Shown piece by piece: positions 49,742-61,430 of a stretch of DNA of 64,000 bases (position 1 is its first letter; each line of letters opens with the position of its first letter). Below the pieces are notes generated by a model. That model saw nothing but the letters and a program-made list of their open reading frames with translations. It was not told where the DNA came from and made no database searches. The stretch comes from Gossypium raimondii. Its lineage: Eukaryota > Streptophyta > Magnoliopsida > Malvales > Malvaceae. The stretch covers positions 7,874,001 through 7,938,000 of the forward strand of contig NC_068569.1 of the NCBI RefSeq assembly GCF_025698545.1. The letters are read 5' to 3'. The translations under genes were made by a program, and so were the position numbers.

Positions 49742-52700
49742 CACTTCTTTAAATGTTATAGTCATTATTATTAGAAAGATTTTATTTAAATATTATTCCA
49801 AACTCGAACAATATTAATTTTAAACCTTAAAACGAATTAAAAGACTCATAATTATTTAAAAAATATATGATTAGACTTGGTAATTCGTATGTGAAAAATA
49901 TTACTGCAAACAATAATAATATAATAGTTGGCATTGCTTGCTTGCATATTGTCACATGTTAACATATCTCACCTAATGTTATGCAGCTGTGAATCCCATG
50001 AATACACAGCTATTGTTAACATAAATATTATATTAGCTATGGATCCTATAACTATGAATGTATGTTCATGAATCGTGGAAATTAAAGTGGCTTCGACGAC
50101 TACTAATGACACAAGAAATTCAATCTATTATATATATATTCATGAATTAATGCTATAATTATAGTGAACCAATGTTAGGGCTTTTGACTTGATTCCAATT
50201 CCCAGTCACATGCTTCAAGTACAAGTTATTGAGATACTTGATTGAAGCATGCATGCATGGAACTGAAGGTCAAAACTTCCCACTGATGCATTGCTTTTAG
50301 AAGATCTAGAATGGGGATAGGGTGCATTTCGGTGGACTAATTAATTAAAGGCTTAGCTCTTTTGACTCAAACTAAAGCATAACCTATATATCTGCATGCA
50401 TGGACTGCTTTTCGGTCGTATCATTCAAATTTCAAAATCCGCAGTACATAAGTTTGGGATATTTGACATCAATGGATCAGTCGGTTCATTAATATTTAAT
50501 ACTAGAGTACGGAAACGAGGCAATGTTTTCTAGTATGGTTCATTTTAAATTGCTATTCTCTTTGTGTTATTAATTTCAGTATTAGGACTTTGTTGAATTT
50601 CTCACATGCATCGTTTGAAACGGCGTGCGGAAAGCTTTTCACAGAATATTCTGAAAATCTTTTAGATTGATAGTTTTTTAAGGAAAAAATTTTAAATAAT
50701 TAATATTCAAACATGACTATAATCAAATTGTAAAATAGATGAGAATATTTGTGATCTTTAACACTTTATTTATAACAAATAAAACGTCTGAGAGAACATA
50801 AATATAAGCAAGCAAAGAGAAGGTTGTCGGATTTCAATATATTGTCTTCCAAATAATTGCAGTGGCATTGACATGATGCTAGCTAAGACAACTCGAGAGC
50901 GTGCTTGAAAATGTTGCTCAGTCAACAGTAAAAAGGAAACGATGGTGGTTGAATCGAACAATAGCCAATCCCGATGTAGTCATATGGGGAACTGCCTGCA
51001 GCCATTTTTTTTGGGTGGATTCCCAAAAAACACCTGTGAAAGTTTAAATGGGATGCATTCGAGTTGAGTCAGAATCCCATGAACATGACGCCGAAATTTT
51101 GTTTTTTATTTTTTTTTCAGCTGCCAAAGAAAGAAATGTTTATGTTATGGGATTACCACTCGAGTTTGTTTGTCTGTCATTGGAAGTTGGAACAAGAAAT
51201 CCAACATTATCATTCTTTGTTTGCTACCTTGCTCAATTGTTGTTCATTTGTACTTAGCCCAACATCCCCCCCCCCCCCAAGAAAAAAAAAGTAAAATCCC
51301 CATGTTCCATAATAATTCAAACCTAGTCAGAGTCAATAAACTTTAAAAATATTTTAAATATATCTAAACATTTTTCGTTGTAGTAATCAAGCTTTAGTCT
51401 TTGATATAATTAAAGAGAATATATATATAAAATGAATTAATATTTTTGTTAAAACCGAGGGAAAATGCAAGGTTGAGGTTATTACATGGTTGGAAAATGG
51501 TTAAATAGAAAAAGAAGTTTCCCCACTTTCAAGGGAAATAACAGTAAGAAAATTGGTTTTGTTCTACCAAAATTTCTAATTAGCTCATTAATGTAATGAT
51601 TACTACAAGCTCAGCAAATGACAGTTTTCTTAAATAGAACAAATGATAAAGTTGAAATCAAGCATCCCTGGTCAGAAAATTCAAAAACATGTTCACTTTT
51701 TAGTTTAGATATAGGGTGAATTCAGATAATTTTTGGGTTAGAATTAAATTGAATATTATCACGAAAATATAATTTTATTATTTTAATAATTTATATTTTA
51801 ATAATTTTAAAATATTAAATTAAACTTTTATTATTTTAAAAATTAAATTATAATTTTATTATTATTAATTTAAAATTTTATAAATTATAAAAGAATTTAA
51901 ATAAAAACTTCATTTTAAAGGAAGTTAAAACCCTTGTCAGTACCCTAATTCTGTCACCCTACATTGAAGTGATAATAAAGTGGAGCAAGTAAATATTATG
52001 AAATAATAATTATTTTATTGGTGGCATGCTTTTATTCAATCCTATCTTATTTTAGTGTGGATGTTAAAATTTAAATATCAATACTACTTTCCGTTTCATT
52101 TATAATTACCTCAATTTATTTCATATTTATTAGTTATTTTAAAGATTTCAATGTACATTTAACATATAAAAAAAATAACTTAAATATCTCATCTAAATAT
52201 TTAATTGTTTATTTAGTGATGTATTACTATATTTTTATCCTTTTAAAAATAAAATATATAAAAATAAAATAGTAATTTTAAAATATTGAAGCAGGTGAGT
52301 TGAAGCGAGCAACCTGTCTTCCAAACCAAAAAACATGTTTTACGTTGTACTATACCGCCCCACCTCCATTGTTAAAGGGAAAAAAAAACAGTTTTTAGAT
52401 TCAAAATGAATACTTATTATCTTTAAATCACAGTGTTATTATTATTATTATATAATTTATAAGCATATAAATATTGATCTATTATTCAATTAAAGGAAGA
52501 TTGGATTAGGTCATCAACTCTTTTTTACATCCAAAATTCAGAACTTCCCTCTTTGTCGTCAAGCTAATTTGTCAATGGTCAAAGGACATAATTAAGGGTG
52601 CCTCGAGAGATTTGTTCCAATGAATTTGGCTTTAATAACTCATAGACCCCAAGTTGTCTTTTTGGAGGAGCATCAAAGTAACTCAATAAAGTAAAATCAC

Positions 52701-53747
52701 ATGTATTTTTTTAAAAAAATTGTCATCAGATTAAGAGATTTTATTTTAAAATTTTATTGAATTCAAATTTAAAAAAAAAAGAGCATAGGGAATGCTTTGG
52801 TTTCTAAATCATTTTTGAAAAATTCAATTAGCTTGATAGTTTATGGGAAAACATTATTCATTTACTTGTATGTTTGTGTATTTGTGAAAATTTTGGGTAG
52901 TACACACCTGAAGGCAGACTAGGCAAGGCCAATAGTCAAAGTGGGTCCATACCTAATGACTAAGCCCATAGCTAAAAGGAATGGCTTTGGGTATGATAGG
53001 GGATTGGGCCCATAAATTTCTACCATCGGCAGAGGGAATGTGGGACTCTGACCAACTTGTTGGGGGCCATTTCTGTTTATTTGTGTGTTTTCTGAATGCT
53101 ACCACTTATAACTGTCCCTCTTTTTACAGCTAAACTTAAAATGTGTTTTACTCCATCAATGTCATGTGTCTGCTTTTAGTGTTTTATCATGTAAAAAGTT
53201 TGAGCCTTTCTTCATCCTTTCTCTCTAATTCATTGTAAAAACAGAGCCAATGGCCCTTTTTTTTCTTCCTTCATACTCTAAAAATGTGTGCTTTATATTA
53301 TATAAACATTGTCCAGCAGCAATGATAACCTAAAATCTTTTAACCATGTGAAATGGAGGCACAAAAACCCAAAAAAAGAAAATAATTTGTAGAATCAAGA
53401 AATAGTTATAGAATAATTATAACAATATTCTTAGTTTTGATGTCATGAATAGACTCCAAAGAGTTTGCTATTTTTCATTTCTTTTAAAAAGATTAATTAT
53501 TACTTGTATGTTGAAAAAGAAAGGGATTGGCCTAATGAAAACTTAAAAGAAATGTTTTTGGTAGAATCCCATTTGGTGGGGAAAGAAATTGGTGCATTGA
53601 AGGGCTAAGAAAGTTATTTAGTCCAGTCAAAGAAAATGGGCACCTAAAGTTGTATCATAATCATTCTCCTCACACTTTCACATTTATTTCTGTTTCACAT
53701 TATAGTTTATTTTCTCTTCTAATTTTATAAAAAAAATTTATTTTTTG
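49742..53747. other. Intergenic, no gene seen
   Basis: AT-rich gene-free sequence with a run of about 14 C at 51269-51282. Short frames near 50770-50961 and 51048-51294 resemble no protein. A weak tRNA-like stretch near 52290-52380 is discussed among the rejected items. Confidence 0.45.
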
Positions 53748-53988
53748 TTAAATTACTTTAAAATGAATGAAAAAAATTAACATGTGTTAACTTTTGTTGA
53801 TGTGGCATACACATAGATTACCACGCGGATGATATGTTAACATTTAATTAATTTTTTAAATATTTTTATATTTTAAAACAATTTTAATGATTTAAATGTG
53901 ATGTATCATCCACATTCCACACGGCAATCCATCTGTATGCCATATCTAAAAAAGTATTAATTTTCTTTCATTTTGGAGTGACTTGACA
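53748..53988. mobile_element. MITE-like inverted repeat, about 240 bp
   Basis: The left arm runs through AAAATGAATGAAAAAAATTA, GATGTGGCATACACATAGAT and CCACGCGGATGATA. The right arm, read on the other strand, runs through AAAATGAAAGAAAATTA, GATATGGCATACAGATGGAT and GCCGTGTGGA...GGATGATA, in the same order. Arms are about 85-95 bp around a short AT-rich centre. Exact ends and a target duplication were not found. Confidence 0.55.
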
Positions 53989-54950
53989 AAAAGAAACTTA
54001 AATTTAAAAGCTAAAAAATGCAAAAAATTAAATGGGAGCTAAATCTTATTTTGTGGTTTCGCTTTTTGTTTAACTTTTAAGAGTTTACATGCCATCTAAA
54101 GCGAAAGATGCGTAGCTGGGGTGCTACTTCAACATTGAAGGAGAAGAAGTCAAATAAAAAAAGTTAAAAATCCAAAAATATAATTATAGAATGATATGTG
54201 GTCTTTAAATTAACTTAAAAATCAATATAATGTATATAAGCTTTTTAAACTCTAATTTTGACATTAACAATTACAAAATTTTCATAAGAGATATCATGGG
54301 TTTATCTTTGGGCCTCTCATTTCTTTCTAAAATACGAGGAAGGTTACATGTGGGTTTACCTTTTCCCTTAATGGGACGAAATCCAATGGCAGTGCCATGC
54401 TTTATTTATCCGAGAATTCGATGGTTATGCATGGATGATGATAATGATGGACCTATGGCCGAATAAATTTCAACAAATTTTTTAATGTTTTTCCGTCCAC
54501 GGGAACTGATTCATGGCCCAAATATGTCATTTCCAGTTAAGTCCTCGTAACCTATAATGTTACCCTTAAAAATGCTTTTAAAGCCCATTTGTGAGGGCGC
54601 TTCAGCGAAGGGCACTGTGGTGGGGGAACCCTTGAGAGTTCAACCAAGAATGCATACATATCATGGAAGGATGTTGATTACTTGAATTGCAGAACACTGA
54701 ATGAAGTTGACAAAACTAAAAATTTGTCAACTTTTTTTTCCAGAGTACATCACTAAATTATGCTGTTTATAAATTTGTAAACTATGTTTTCCACCTTGTA
54801 ATGTATATATTTTTTGATAAAATATTGAGCCAATAATAACTCAATCCATTTTTTGTTTACAGGTTGGCTAGTAAAGAAATCAAAGAAAATTTACAGGCAT
54901 TGCTCGGTGATACCTACACACTACATCCCCAGTTGGGAGTGTTACCAAAT
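53989..54950. other. Intergenic, downstream of the CNGC15-like gene
   Basis: Probable 3' UTR of the channel gene on the right, spacer on the left. The plus-strand frame 54230-54466 has no recognisable homology. Confidence 0.45.
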
Positions 54951-57900
54951 TCATTCCTCGTCTACAGAAAAATCAGGCTCTGCTGGTTTGGGCAAGGAGC
55001 TGACAACCCCAGAACCAGATCCTGAATGCATCTTAACACCTATCCTAGTGCTTGCTGCTAGCCTGGCTGCATACATAGCCAAGCCTGAACCAGGTGCCGG
55101 TGGTTCAGGTTCTGCAGCCATCACCAAGTTCTCCTTAGCTCTAAGTTCAGCCGCTTCCTTTCGTTTCTTAAACCGACGCCATGCTGCTTGTATGAAACAG
55201 GCGGCCCATGTCCTCCACTGGTGTGAGTAAAACCGGAATTTGTGTCTTAGTTGTTTGCTATGTAATCTTCTGAACTGTGATGCCACAAATTTGAGGTCTT
55301 CGGCTCTAAGAGCAAAGGCCTCTACTTCTGATATTGCTTTAACTGTGCGAGTTGAGCATGGGAGAATGACACTCGGACGAGGATCCAATGCCCATGTAAG
55401 CAGTTCCTCACCGCAGAAGTCTCCCGGGCCAATCTTGCATGAATTGAAGAATCCGGTACGGCCACCATTCGTGGTATAGGAATCTAGGTGGCCTCGAATT
55501 ATGAAGAGCATCTCATTGACAGGATCACCTTCGCGGACTAAGATAGTGCCTTCAGTGCACAAGGCTGGTTTAAGTCTCTCACAGATTGCATCTAACATCC
55601 TTTCATCCATTTGATCAAACAGTGGGACCTGTTGATATAGTTGCATTACATACCAAGCTTAGTTATTGCATGAAGTCTAATCTCTAGTGTAGTCAGATAT
55701 TAAAAACTTACTCGCCGAACAAGGTCGAGACAGAGGTGGCGTTTGATGTCTCTACGTAGATCCAAGGGAAGGCCTTTGAGTAAAGCTTCTTCATCAACTC
55801 CTCTTGTAGCTAGCCATTTATACTGATCATATTTTCTGACAGATTGCTTTAGCTCAGGAGGAAGTTGCCTGTGACGCATCCATTGCTCTGTATCAGTTCT
55901 CCTAATTCTCCATTCTTCCAACCTAACAGTTGTCGATTGGAGGTATGTCTGCCAGTGAAACATTATCAGAGTTAGAAATTGCTAACAACCATGATATCAA
56001 ACTTTTTTGTTAACTCGAAGATCATGTCAAATATTTCACTCAAGGATGGTTTTGAGATGTGTCTATATGTTATTAATCAATCATTACGAATGAAAGCTAG
56101 ATGCTTGCGTTTCCATGAAAAGTTTTGGGGGAAAGGACTTACTTGCATATTCCCAATGAGCAGCGCAAAGAGAACCAGACCAAGGGTTGCAATAATGATG
56201 GCAAAAATTATTTCACCCACATAAGTGCTTGTGTCAAGATTTTGTCCCAGAGAACTGCAATGCATGTAGGAGACAGAGCATCAGAGTTTAATGTTTTATG
56301 TCTGCAATAAGTTTAGCTCTAAAATCCCAGAGCCATACTGCAGCTGGAAATGCACTTGAAAAATAAGGTTCTTTTTTATTGATTTCTTAAACAATTCGTC
56401 TTCTTCTTCTTCTTCTTCTTCTTCTTCTTCTTTTGTTTTAATTCTTTGTTAGAAGAAATGAAAACTTTATGGGGACACAACTGACCTCAAGTTCCTTAAA
56501 CCCCACCAGAGGCAATAAAAGTACTTGTTGGAGAATGGTGAAGTTGTAACATCAAATGTCAAGGCATCACCATATATACCGAACTGATAGAAGCTGGAAC
56601 TTGGATTGCATAGGTTAGTAATATTGCTGGACTTGAACCAGGTATCCCTGCCAGGGTCTTTAACCCTGTGGCAATCAAAAAATTTATACTGACACCATGG
56701 ATCCTCGACATCACAGGCAGTCCTCCAGCATGCTTCTTGTCGCTCTATTGCGAGAAGATACCAGCAAGCTCCTAAAACCTTTTCAAAAAAAGATTGAATT
56801 AAGCTTTTTTTTTTTTGAATTGGCAGTCTTTTTCGTTTTCCATACTGAATATGGTTCTTCTGAGTAGAATAACATACTGCAAGCTAAAAGCAGCCATTTT
56901 TACTTGTAGACTCGTAGTTTATAGGTTTCAGAATCACTTACATGGCTAGCCAGCATGTAGAGAATGAGGTTATAAGCAGCGCCGGCCCATGCTGTTTCTG
57001 TAACAACACCAGTGGCCTTGACAATTTGTGATGAGAGTGGAAAAATTAGAAAAAGTCTGGGAAGGTACTGGAAAATGATTATGAAGCGGAGTACGTTTTT
57101 CGTGTTTGTCATCGTTGAACCTCTAAGATTTGGAATGACAATCCAGATCAAAACCTGGGGATGATAAGATACAGCAAATTCGATGCCTTAGTCTTACACA
57201 TTAAATCATTAAAATACTCTTATTAAAAGATGAAATGTTTAAATGAGTTTATACCTGAGGAAGTGGCAAGGCAGCAATTAAATCAATCCAGAAACTTTTC
57301 TGGAGGTACCTGGAAGCAATCTTCCTGGAATCTATTACAAGCTCTCCTCTCCCAAATACACGAGAAGGAGGCGCAACATAAGCTGTCCGAAACCGAATCA
57401 AAATCTGAGTCAAATAAAAGGCATCAGCCAATGATCTAACAATGGTGAGGATAACTTCATGTGGTATTCCAATATCAATGCAGACTTCTTTCCAAACTAC
57501 TGGCAAATAAAAGAACAAAGGATCCACAAACAAAGACACTAAGCATGATATTAGGAAAATCTTGTTCCACCGGTGAATAACCGGTCCCCGAGGATCCAAA
57601 ATCTTCTTCTTCACTCTCTCAAAGTCCTCTGAGAATACCCTGGACAGTACTTTAGCTTTTAAGGATTTGCCTGTCCTACAGCTACTACTACTACTACTAG
57701 TAGGCAACTCCTTGTCACCCTTCTTGGTCCCGGGCTCTGATATTTGGGTTCCATCAATGTTGAATTTCAGCTTTATCATATTCATACCATCTCCATTAAT
57801 GGTGTTGTGGAGCTTTGCCAATTCAAGATCATCTTGAAATCTGAAAAAAAAAAAAAACATATGTTAAGCCAGGAATATCAATTTGATTGTTCCATTGCTG

Positions 57901-57994
57901 GTTTGATATGCTAAAGTAAAATGAGAGGTTACTGAAACCATTAAAGAACAAAAGACGGAACAAACCTTACAGATCTCGAATTACCATACCCCAT
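54951..57994 (-). CDS. CNGC15: Cyclic nucleotide-gated ion channel, CNGC15-like
   Basis: Complete 7-exon gene of 715 codons. Exons: 57966-57994, 57255-57840, 56942-57154, 56486-56778, 56143-56254, 55712-55948, 54951-55628. The first exon is 29 bp and encodes MGYGNSRSVR, the CNGC15 N-terminus. A Ser-rich basic segment precedes S1 (about 101-125, WNKIFLISCLVSLFVDPLFF). S2-S6 follow, with pore helix YFYCLWWGLRNLSSL and the plant filter GQN at 377-379. After the C-linker (YDQYKWLATRGVDEE) comes the cyclic nucleotide-binding domain with GDFCGEELLTWALDP. The calmodulin-binding IQ motif lies at about 632-646 (AACFIQAAWRRFKKR). CNGC15 of Medicago and Arabidopsis is a calcium channel of the nuclear envelope, used in symbiotic and nitrate-linked signalling. 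Orthology here is inferred from both termini. No key residue appears lost. Confidence 0.93.
56398..56432. repeat. (CTT)n microsatellite
   Basis: About eleven TTC/CTT units in the intron between exons ending 56254 and starting 56486 of the CNGC15-like gene. On the transcribed strand this is a GAA run. Confidence 0.9.
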
Positions 57995-59586
57995 GGCTTT
58001 TCTTACAATGCTGTTGTTGTTGCCGTCGTTTCAGTTATTAGATTGGATCCGTAGAAGGGCGAGAGACTGCTGGCCAAAAAAACAAACAGTTTATGGATAT
58101 CAGGTCATGAATAAACTGAAGTTAACGTAGGCAAGTGGCAAGGACTCAAAGCCATACAAGAGCAGCAAAGGCCCTTTAATGGCTACTTGAACCAGAAATC
58201 ATGTGACCTCTGGCATAAAAGATTTAACTCAGCTTGAAAATGAAGTAGCTCTAAAGGCCATCCTACCCCTTTTTTAGGGCGAAAGAACTGGTCAAAACAC
58301 GTGACCCATTTCTTTATTCAAATCTTCATAAAGGGTTTCCTCTAGACCACCATAGAAAATATGTCTGATTTTCTATATTTGTCAGTACGAGTTGAAGCAG
58401 GAAAAATACATGAAATATCCATGAAACTTTCTCTATATTTTATTGTATATATTGGATCAAGATCAAACACCCAAAAATTTTAAATTTTTTGATACCCTTC
58501 CTTAAACCAAAATAATAAAAATAATAATAAAAGCAAATAAATGGCTTAAAGGTCATGGATTCATTGCTGACACCATTTCTTTTTAGAAATTTAGTCAGCT
58601 TGATTCCAACAGAAATATGGAAGATAGAACATTGACCATGACATTATTTTCTTGATTTATGGATTTTAAAAGGAAGAATTAGCAGTTTGGAAGAGAATGA
58701 GTCAATAAAACAAAGTTGAATGGAATATGATTCTGAATACACAATTAAAGGTTAGATCCTTAAGACTCATTCCATCAAACAGGGACATGAGAAAAAAGAG
58801 AAAACTCACAAGCATTAGGCCAAACCATGTAAAATCCTTAAGACTCAGTTTTCTTCTTCACTTCAATTCAGTTTCAAACTAATCCGACGATGATTTTCTA
58901 AGAATGAAAATGTTCGCCCAATCTTTTTTTTACATGAAAAACATTCAAAATAACTGTAAAGTATCTGGAAATGAAAAGCTTAAACCAACACTTTCCACTG
59001 TTAGAACAATGAAGAATAAACCCTTCTCGATGTACACGCCTTAAATTGATGGGTTTTTTATTTATATATATGTTAACAATTATTACAAGTTTTTGAGTAA
59101 CTTAGAAACCAAAGAATTCCAAGAAAGTGACAAAAAGAGTTCATACCAAGTAATTAAAATGGGTATATTTAATATTAATTGTCATAACATTAAGAAAAAG
59201 AAAAAATATAATATATAGTTATTATTTTGCTCAACTTTTTACTAATAAAATTAATAATTGAAAGTGGGAAGAAAAGACAGAGAGACAGCATCATATGAGT
59301 GTGTCTTTATAAACCAAAAAGAAGAACCAGAAAATGGTTAGGAGAAGAGGGGTTCCATAATCTGTACTTCTGTTTATGTACTTTTATTTTTTTATTCATA
59401 AATCCGTATATGATTTGTCATTAATTTTATAATTTTATTTATTACTTTTATGTAAGATCCAAGGCGTTGACTGCGTTAGATACGAATGCCTATGGAATCT
59501 TGAAACGTGCTTCTCCAGTAATGTACGGTAAGTCTACAACCGCAAGATGTGGGTAATAGAAATAAAAAGTTTCCTTTTTTTCCTTT
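57995..59586. other. Leader, promoter and upstream spacer of the CNGC15-like gene
   Basis: Just upstream of the start the minus strand has CAACAACAACAG-type leader sequence. No clear TATA box was chosen. The rest is AT-rich spacer without genes or structured repeats. Confidence 0.45.
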
Positions 59587-59595
59587 TAAATTTTG
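59587..59595. repeat. Left 9-bp target site duplication of the second foldback element
   Basis: TAAATTTTG precedes the terminus GGGCAAATGACC and recurs exactly at 60691-60699. Confidence 0.85.
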
Positions 59596-60690
59596 GGGCA
59601 AATGACCAAAAAAAGTCCTTTTTTTTTAAAATTTATCGAAAGGGGCCGATTTTTTGATTATTTACCGGAATGGACTATTTTCCGCGAAATCGCGTCCACG
59701 TCAGCGTGATGTCAGGGTACGTGTCAGGACATCGCATCCACATCAGCGCGATTTGCTTACGTGGATACAAATCGCGCCTACGAGGACGCGATTTGCTGAC
59801 GTGGATGAACAGTTTATGTTTTTAAGCTTGGAAAACTTTGAAAGGCCATAACTTTTCGCTCGGTTGTCCGATTTAGACGATTTTTTTATTTCAAATAACT
59901 TTTCGAGATCTACGCGCTGACAAACAGCCGAAGACGGTTTGTTGCAGTTTTCGTTGAAAAAGATCCCTTTTTGCCCCTAAATTTTGATTTTTTCGGTTTA
60001 AAATTGAATTTTGAAACATTCAAATCATTATTTTCCTTATTTATTTGAAGTAAATACCAGATCTTTTTTTACAGAATTGTCTTATATCATCCTGTTATAG
60101 GTATAAGTCAACTCATTCCACTTTTGAGAAGTTCCCTAAAATTTTCTATTTTATTCAATTTAGTCCCTAAAACCTAAATAGTCATATTTTCAAATATAAG
60201 CTTCTTTTTCAATTCAAATTCAATTTAATCCTTCCATAACATTCAAATATTCTTAAATACAAAATTTCATGCTAATTTTGAAATAATTACACTTTAGTCC
60301 CTATACTAGTAACTAACAAATTATACTTTACAAATTAGTCCTTATTCATCTCTAAGCAGTTTGTCAGCGTGTAGATCTTGAAAAGTTATTCGAAATAAAA
60401 AAAATCGTCTCAATCGGACAACCGAGCGAAAAGTTATGCCTTTCAAATTTTTCCAAGCTAAAAAACATAAACTGTTCATTCCACGTCAGCAAATCGCGTC
60501 CTAGAGGGCACGATTTGTGTCCACATCAGCAAATCGCGCTGACATGGACGTGATTTCCTAGCGCGTACCCTGACATCGCGCGGACGTGGACGCGATTTCG
60601 TGGAAAATGGCCCATTCCGGTAAATAATCAAAAAATCGGCCCATTTCGATAATTTTTTGAAAAAAAATGGCTTTTTTTGGTCATTTGCCC
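59596..60690. mobile_element. Foldback transposon with GC-rich arms, about 1.1 kb
   Basis: The termini are identical inverted copies of GGGCAAATGACC. The left arm (59596 to about 59940) and right arm (about 60345 to 60690) match in inverted orientation over about 340 bp. Shared words include CCGGTAAATAATCAAAAAAT, GCGATTTGCTGACGTGG and AACTTTTCGCTCGGTTGTCC. Each arm also holds smaller inverted copies of the CGCGATTT/AAATCGCG word, so it can branch. The roughly 400-bp centre is AT-rich and non-coding. A perfect 9-bp duplication supports transposition of a Mutator-like non-autonomous element. Confidence 0.87.
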
Positions 60691-60699
60691 TAAATTTTG
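60691..60699. repeat. Right 9-bp target site duplication of the second foldback element
   Basis: Exact copy of TAAATTTTG directly after the right terminus GGTCATTTGCCC. Confidence 0.85.
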
Positions 60700-61325
60700 A
60701 TCCAAATTATAAGTGTTGAGTATTTAAATTTATTTTTTTATAAATAATTTTTTTAATTAATTTTATTATAACTTCTCATCATATCAATTCTTTTTTACAT
60801 AATGGTTAGAATTACCCATTACCCCTCTTCAACCTATAAATAGGAGATAATGCGCTTTAGCACACTGGAACCCACATGCATTAACAATAATACTCATTCC
60901 GATCGAGATAAAACTCTATCAACTTTTTCATAAACAATTCTGAATTAATAACAAACAAGCCAAATCAGCCATTAACTGGTACTGGTTAAAGCTATTTATT
61001 AATATTTCAAGGTTTAGTATTTGAATCTTAATATTAACAGCCCTTAAATGGTTAACTAAAGTGTAATGATAAGCAAATTTTTATTTAGTGTAATCATACA
61101 AACAAAATTTTGATTGCAGTTTATATGTACATATATCAAATTTTGATTTTGATGCAATTAAATAAATATATTAATTTATTTTTATATTACATAAATATAA
61201 TTATTTATATGTAAATGTAAAGCAATTCTACATAGATAATTATATTAGTGATTTGTAAAAATAAAATAAAATAATCAACAGTTGCAGAAAAGGAATTTGA
61301 GGATGACTTGAAATCATGTAACTTC
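60700..61325. other. Intergenic, no gene seen
   Basis: AT-rich sequence between the foldback element and a MITE fragment. Nothing recognisable. Confidence 0.45.
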
Positions 61326-61430
61326 GGGTGAGTTTGGATGGGCGGTGCGTTTACCTGCGGTTAGTGTAAAAACAGCGGTGGCGGTGATATTAGACACTGT
61401 ACCGATACTGTAGCATGAGACAAAAAAAAA
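61326..61430 (+). mobile_element. Truncated MITE
   Basis: A GC-rich block begins GGGTGAGTTTGGATGGGCGG and continues with GCGGTGGCGGTGATATTAGA and ACTGTAGCATGAGAC, then ends in an A-run. I recall this as one end of a common cotton miniature element whose other end is the inverted copy of the first 24 bases. No such copy follows here, so the element is cut at about 61430. Confidence 0.5.

Noticed and set aside
50205..50260. Small stem around ATGCTTCAAGTA and TACTTGATTGAAGCAT, a possible microRNA precursor
   Set aside because: Pairing beyond the inner 15 bases is patchy, and no known mature sequence was recognised.
52290..52380. Minus-strand stretch resembling a tRNA-derived SINE (GGGCGGTATAGTACAACG, then GCTTCAACTCACC)
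   Set aside because: The B-box-like part departs from GGTTCGANYC at several positions, there is no A-tail with matching flanks, and it does not fold as a tRNA.
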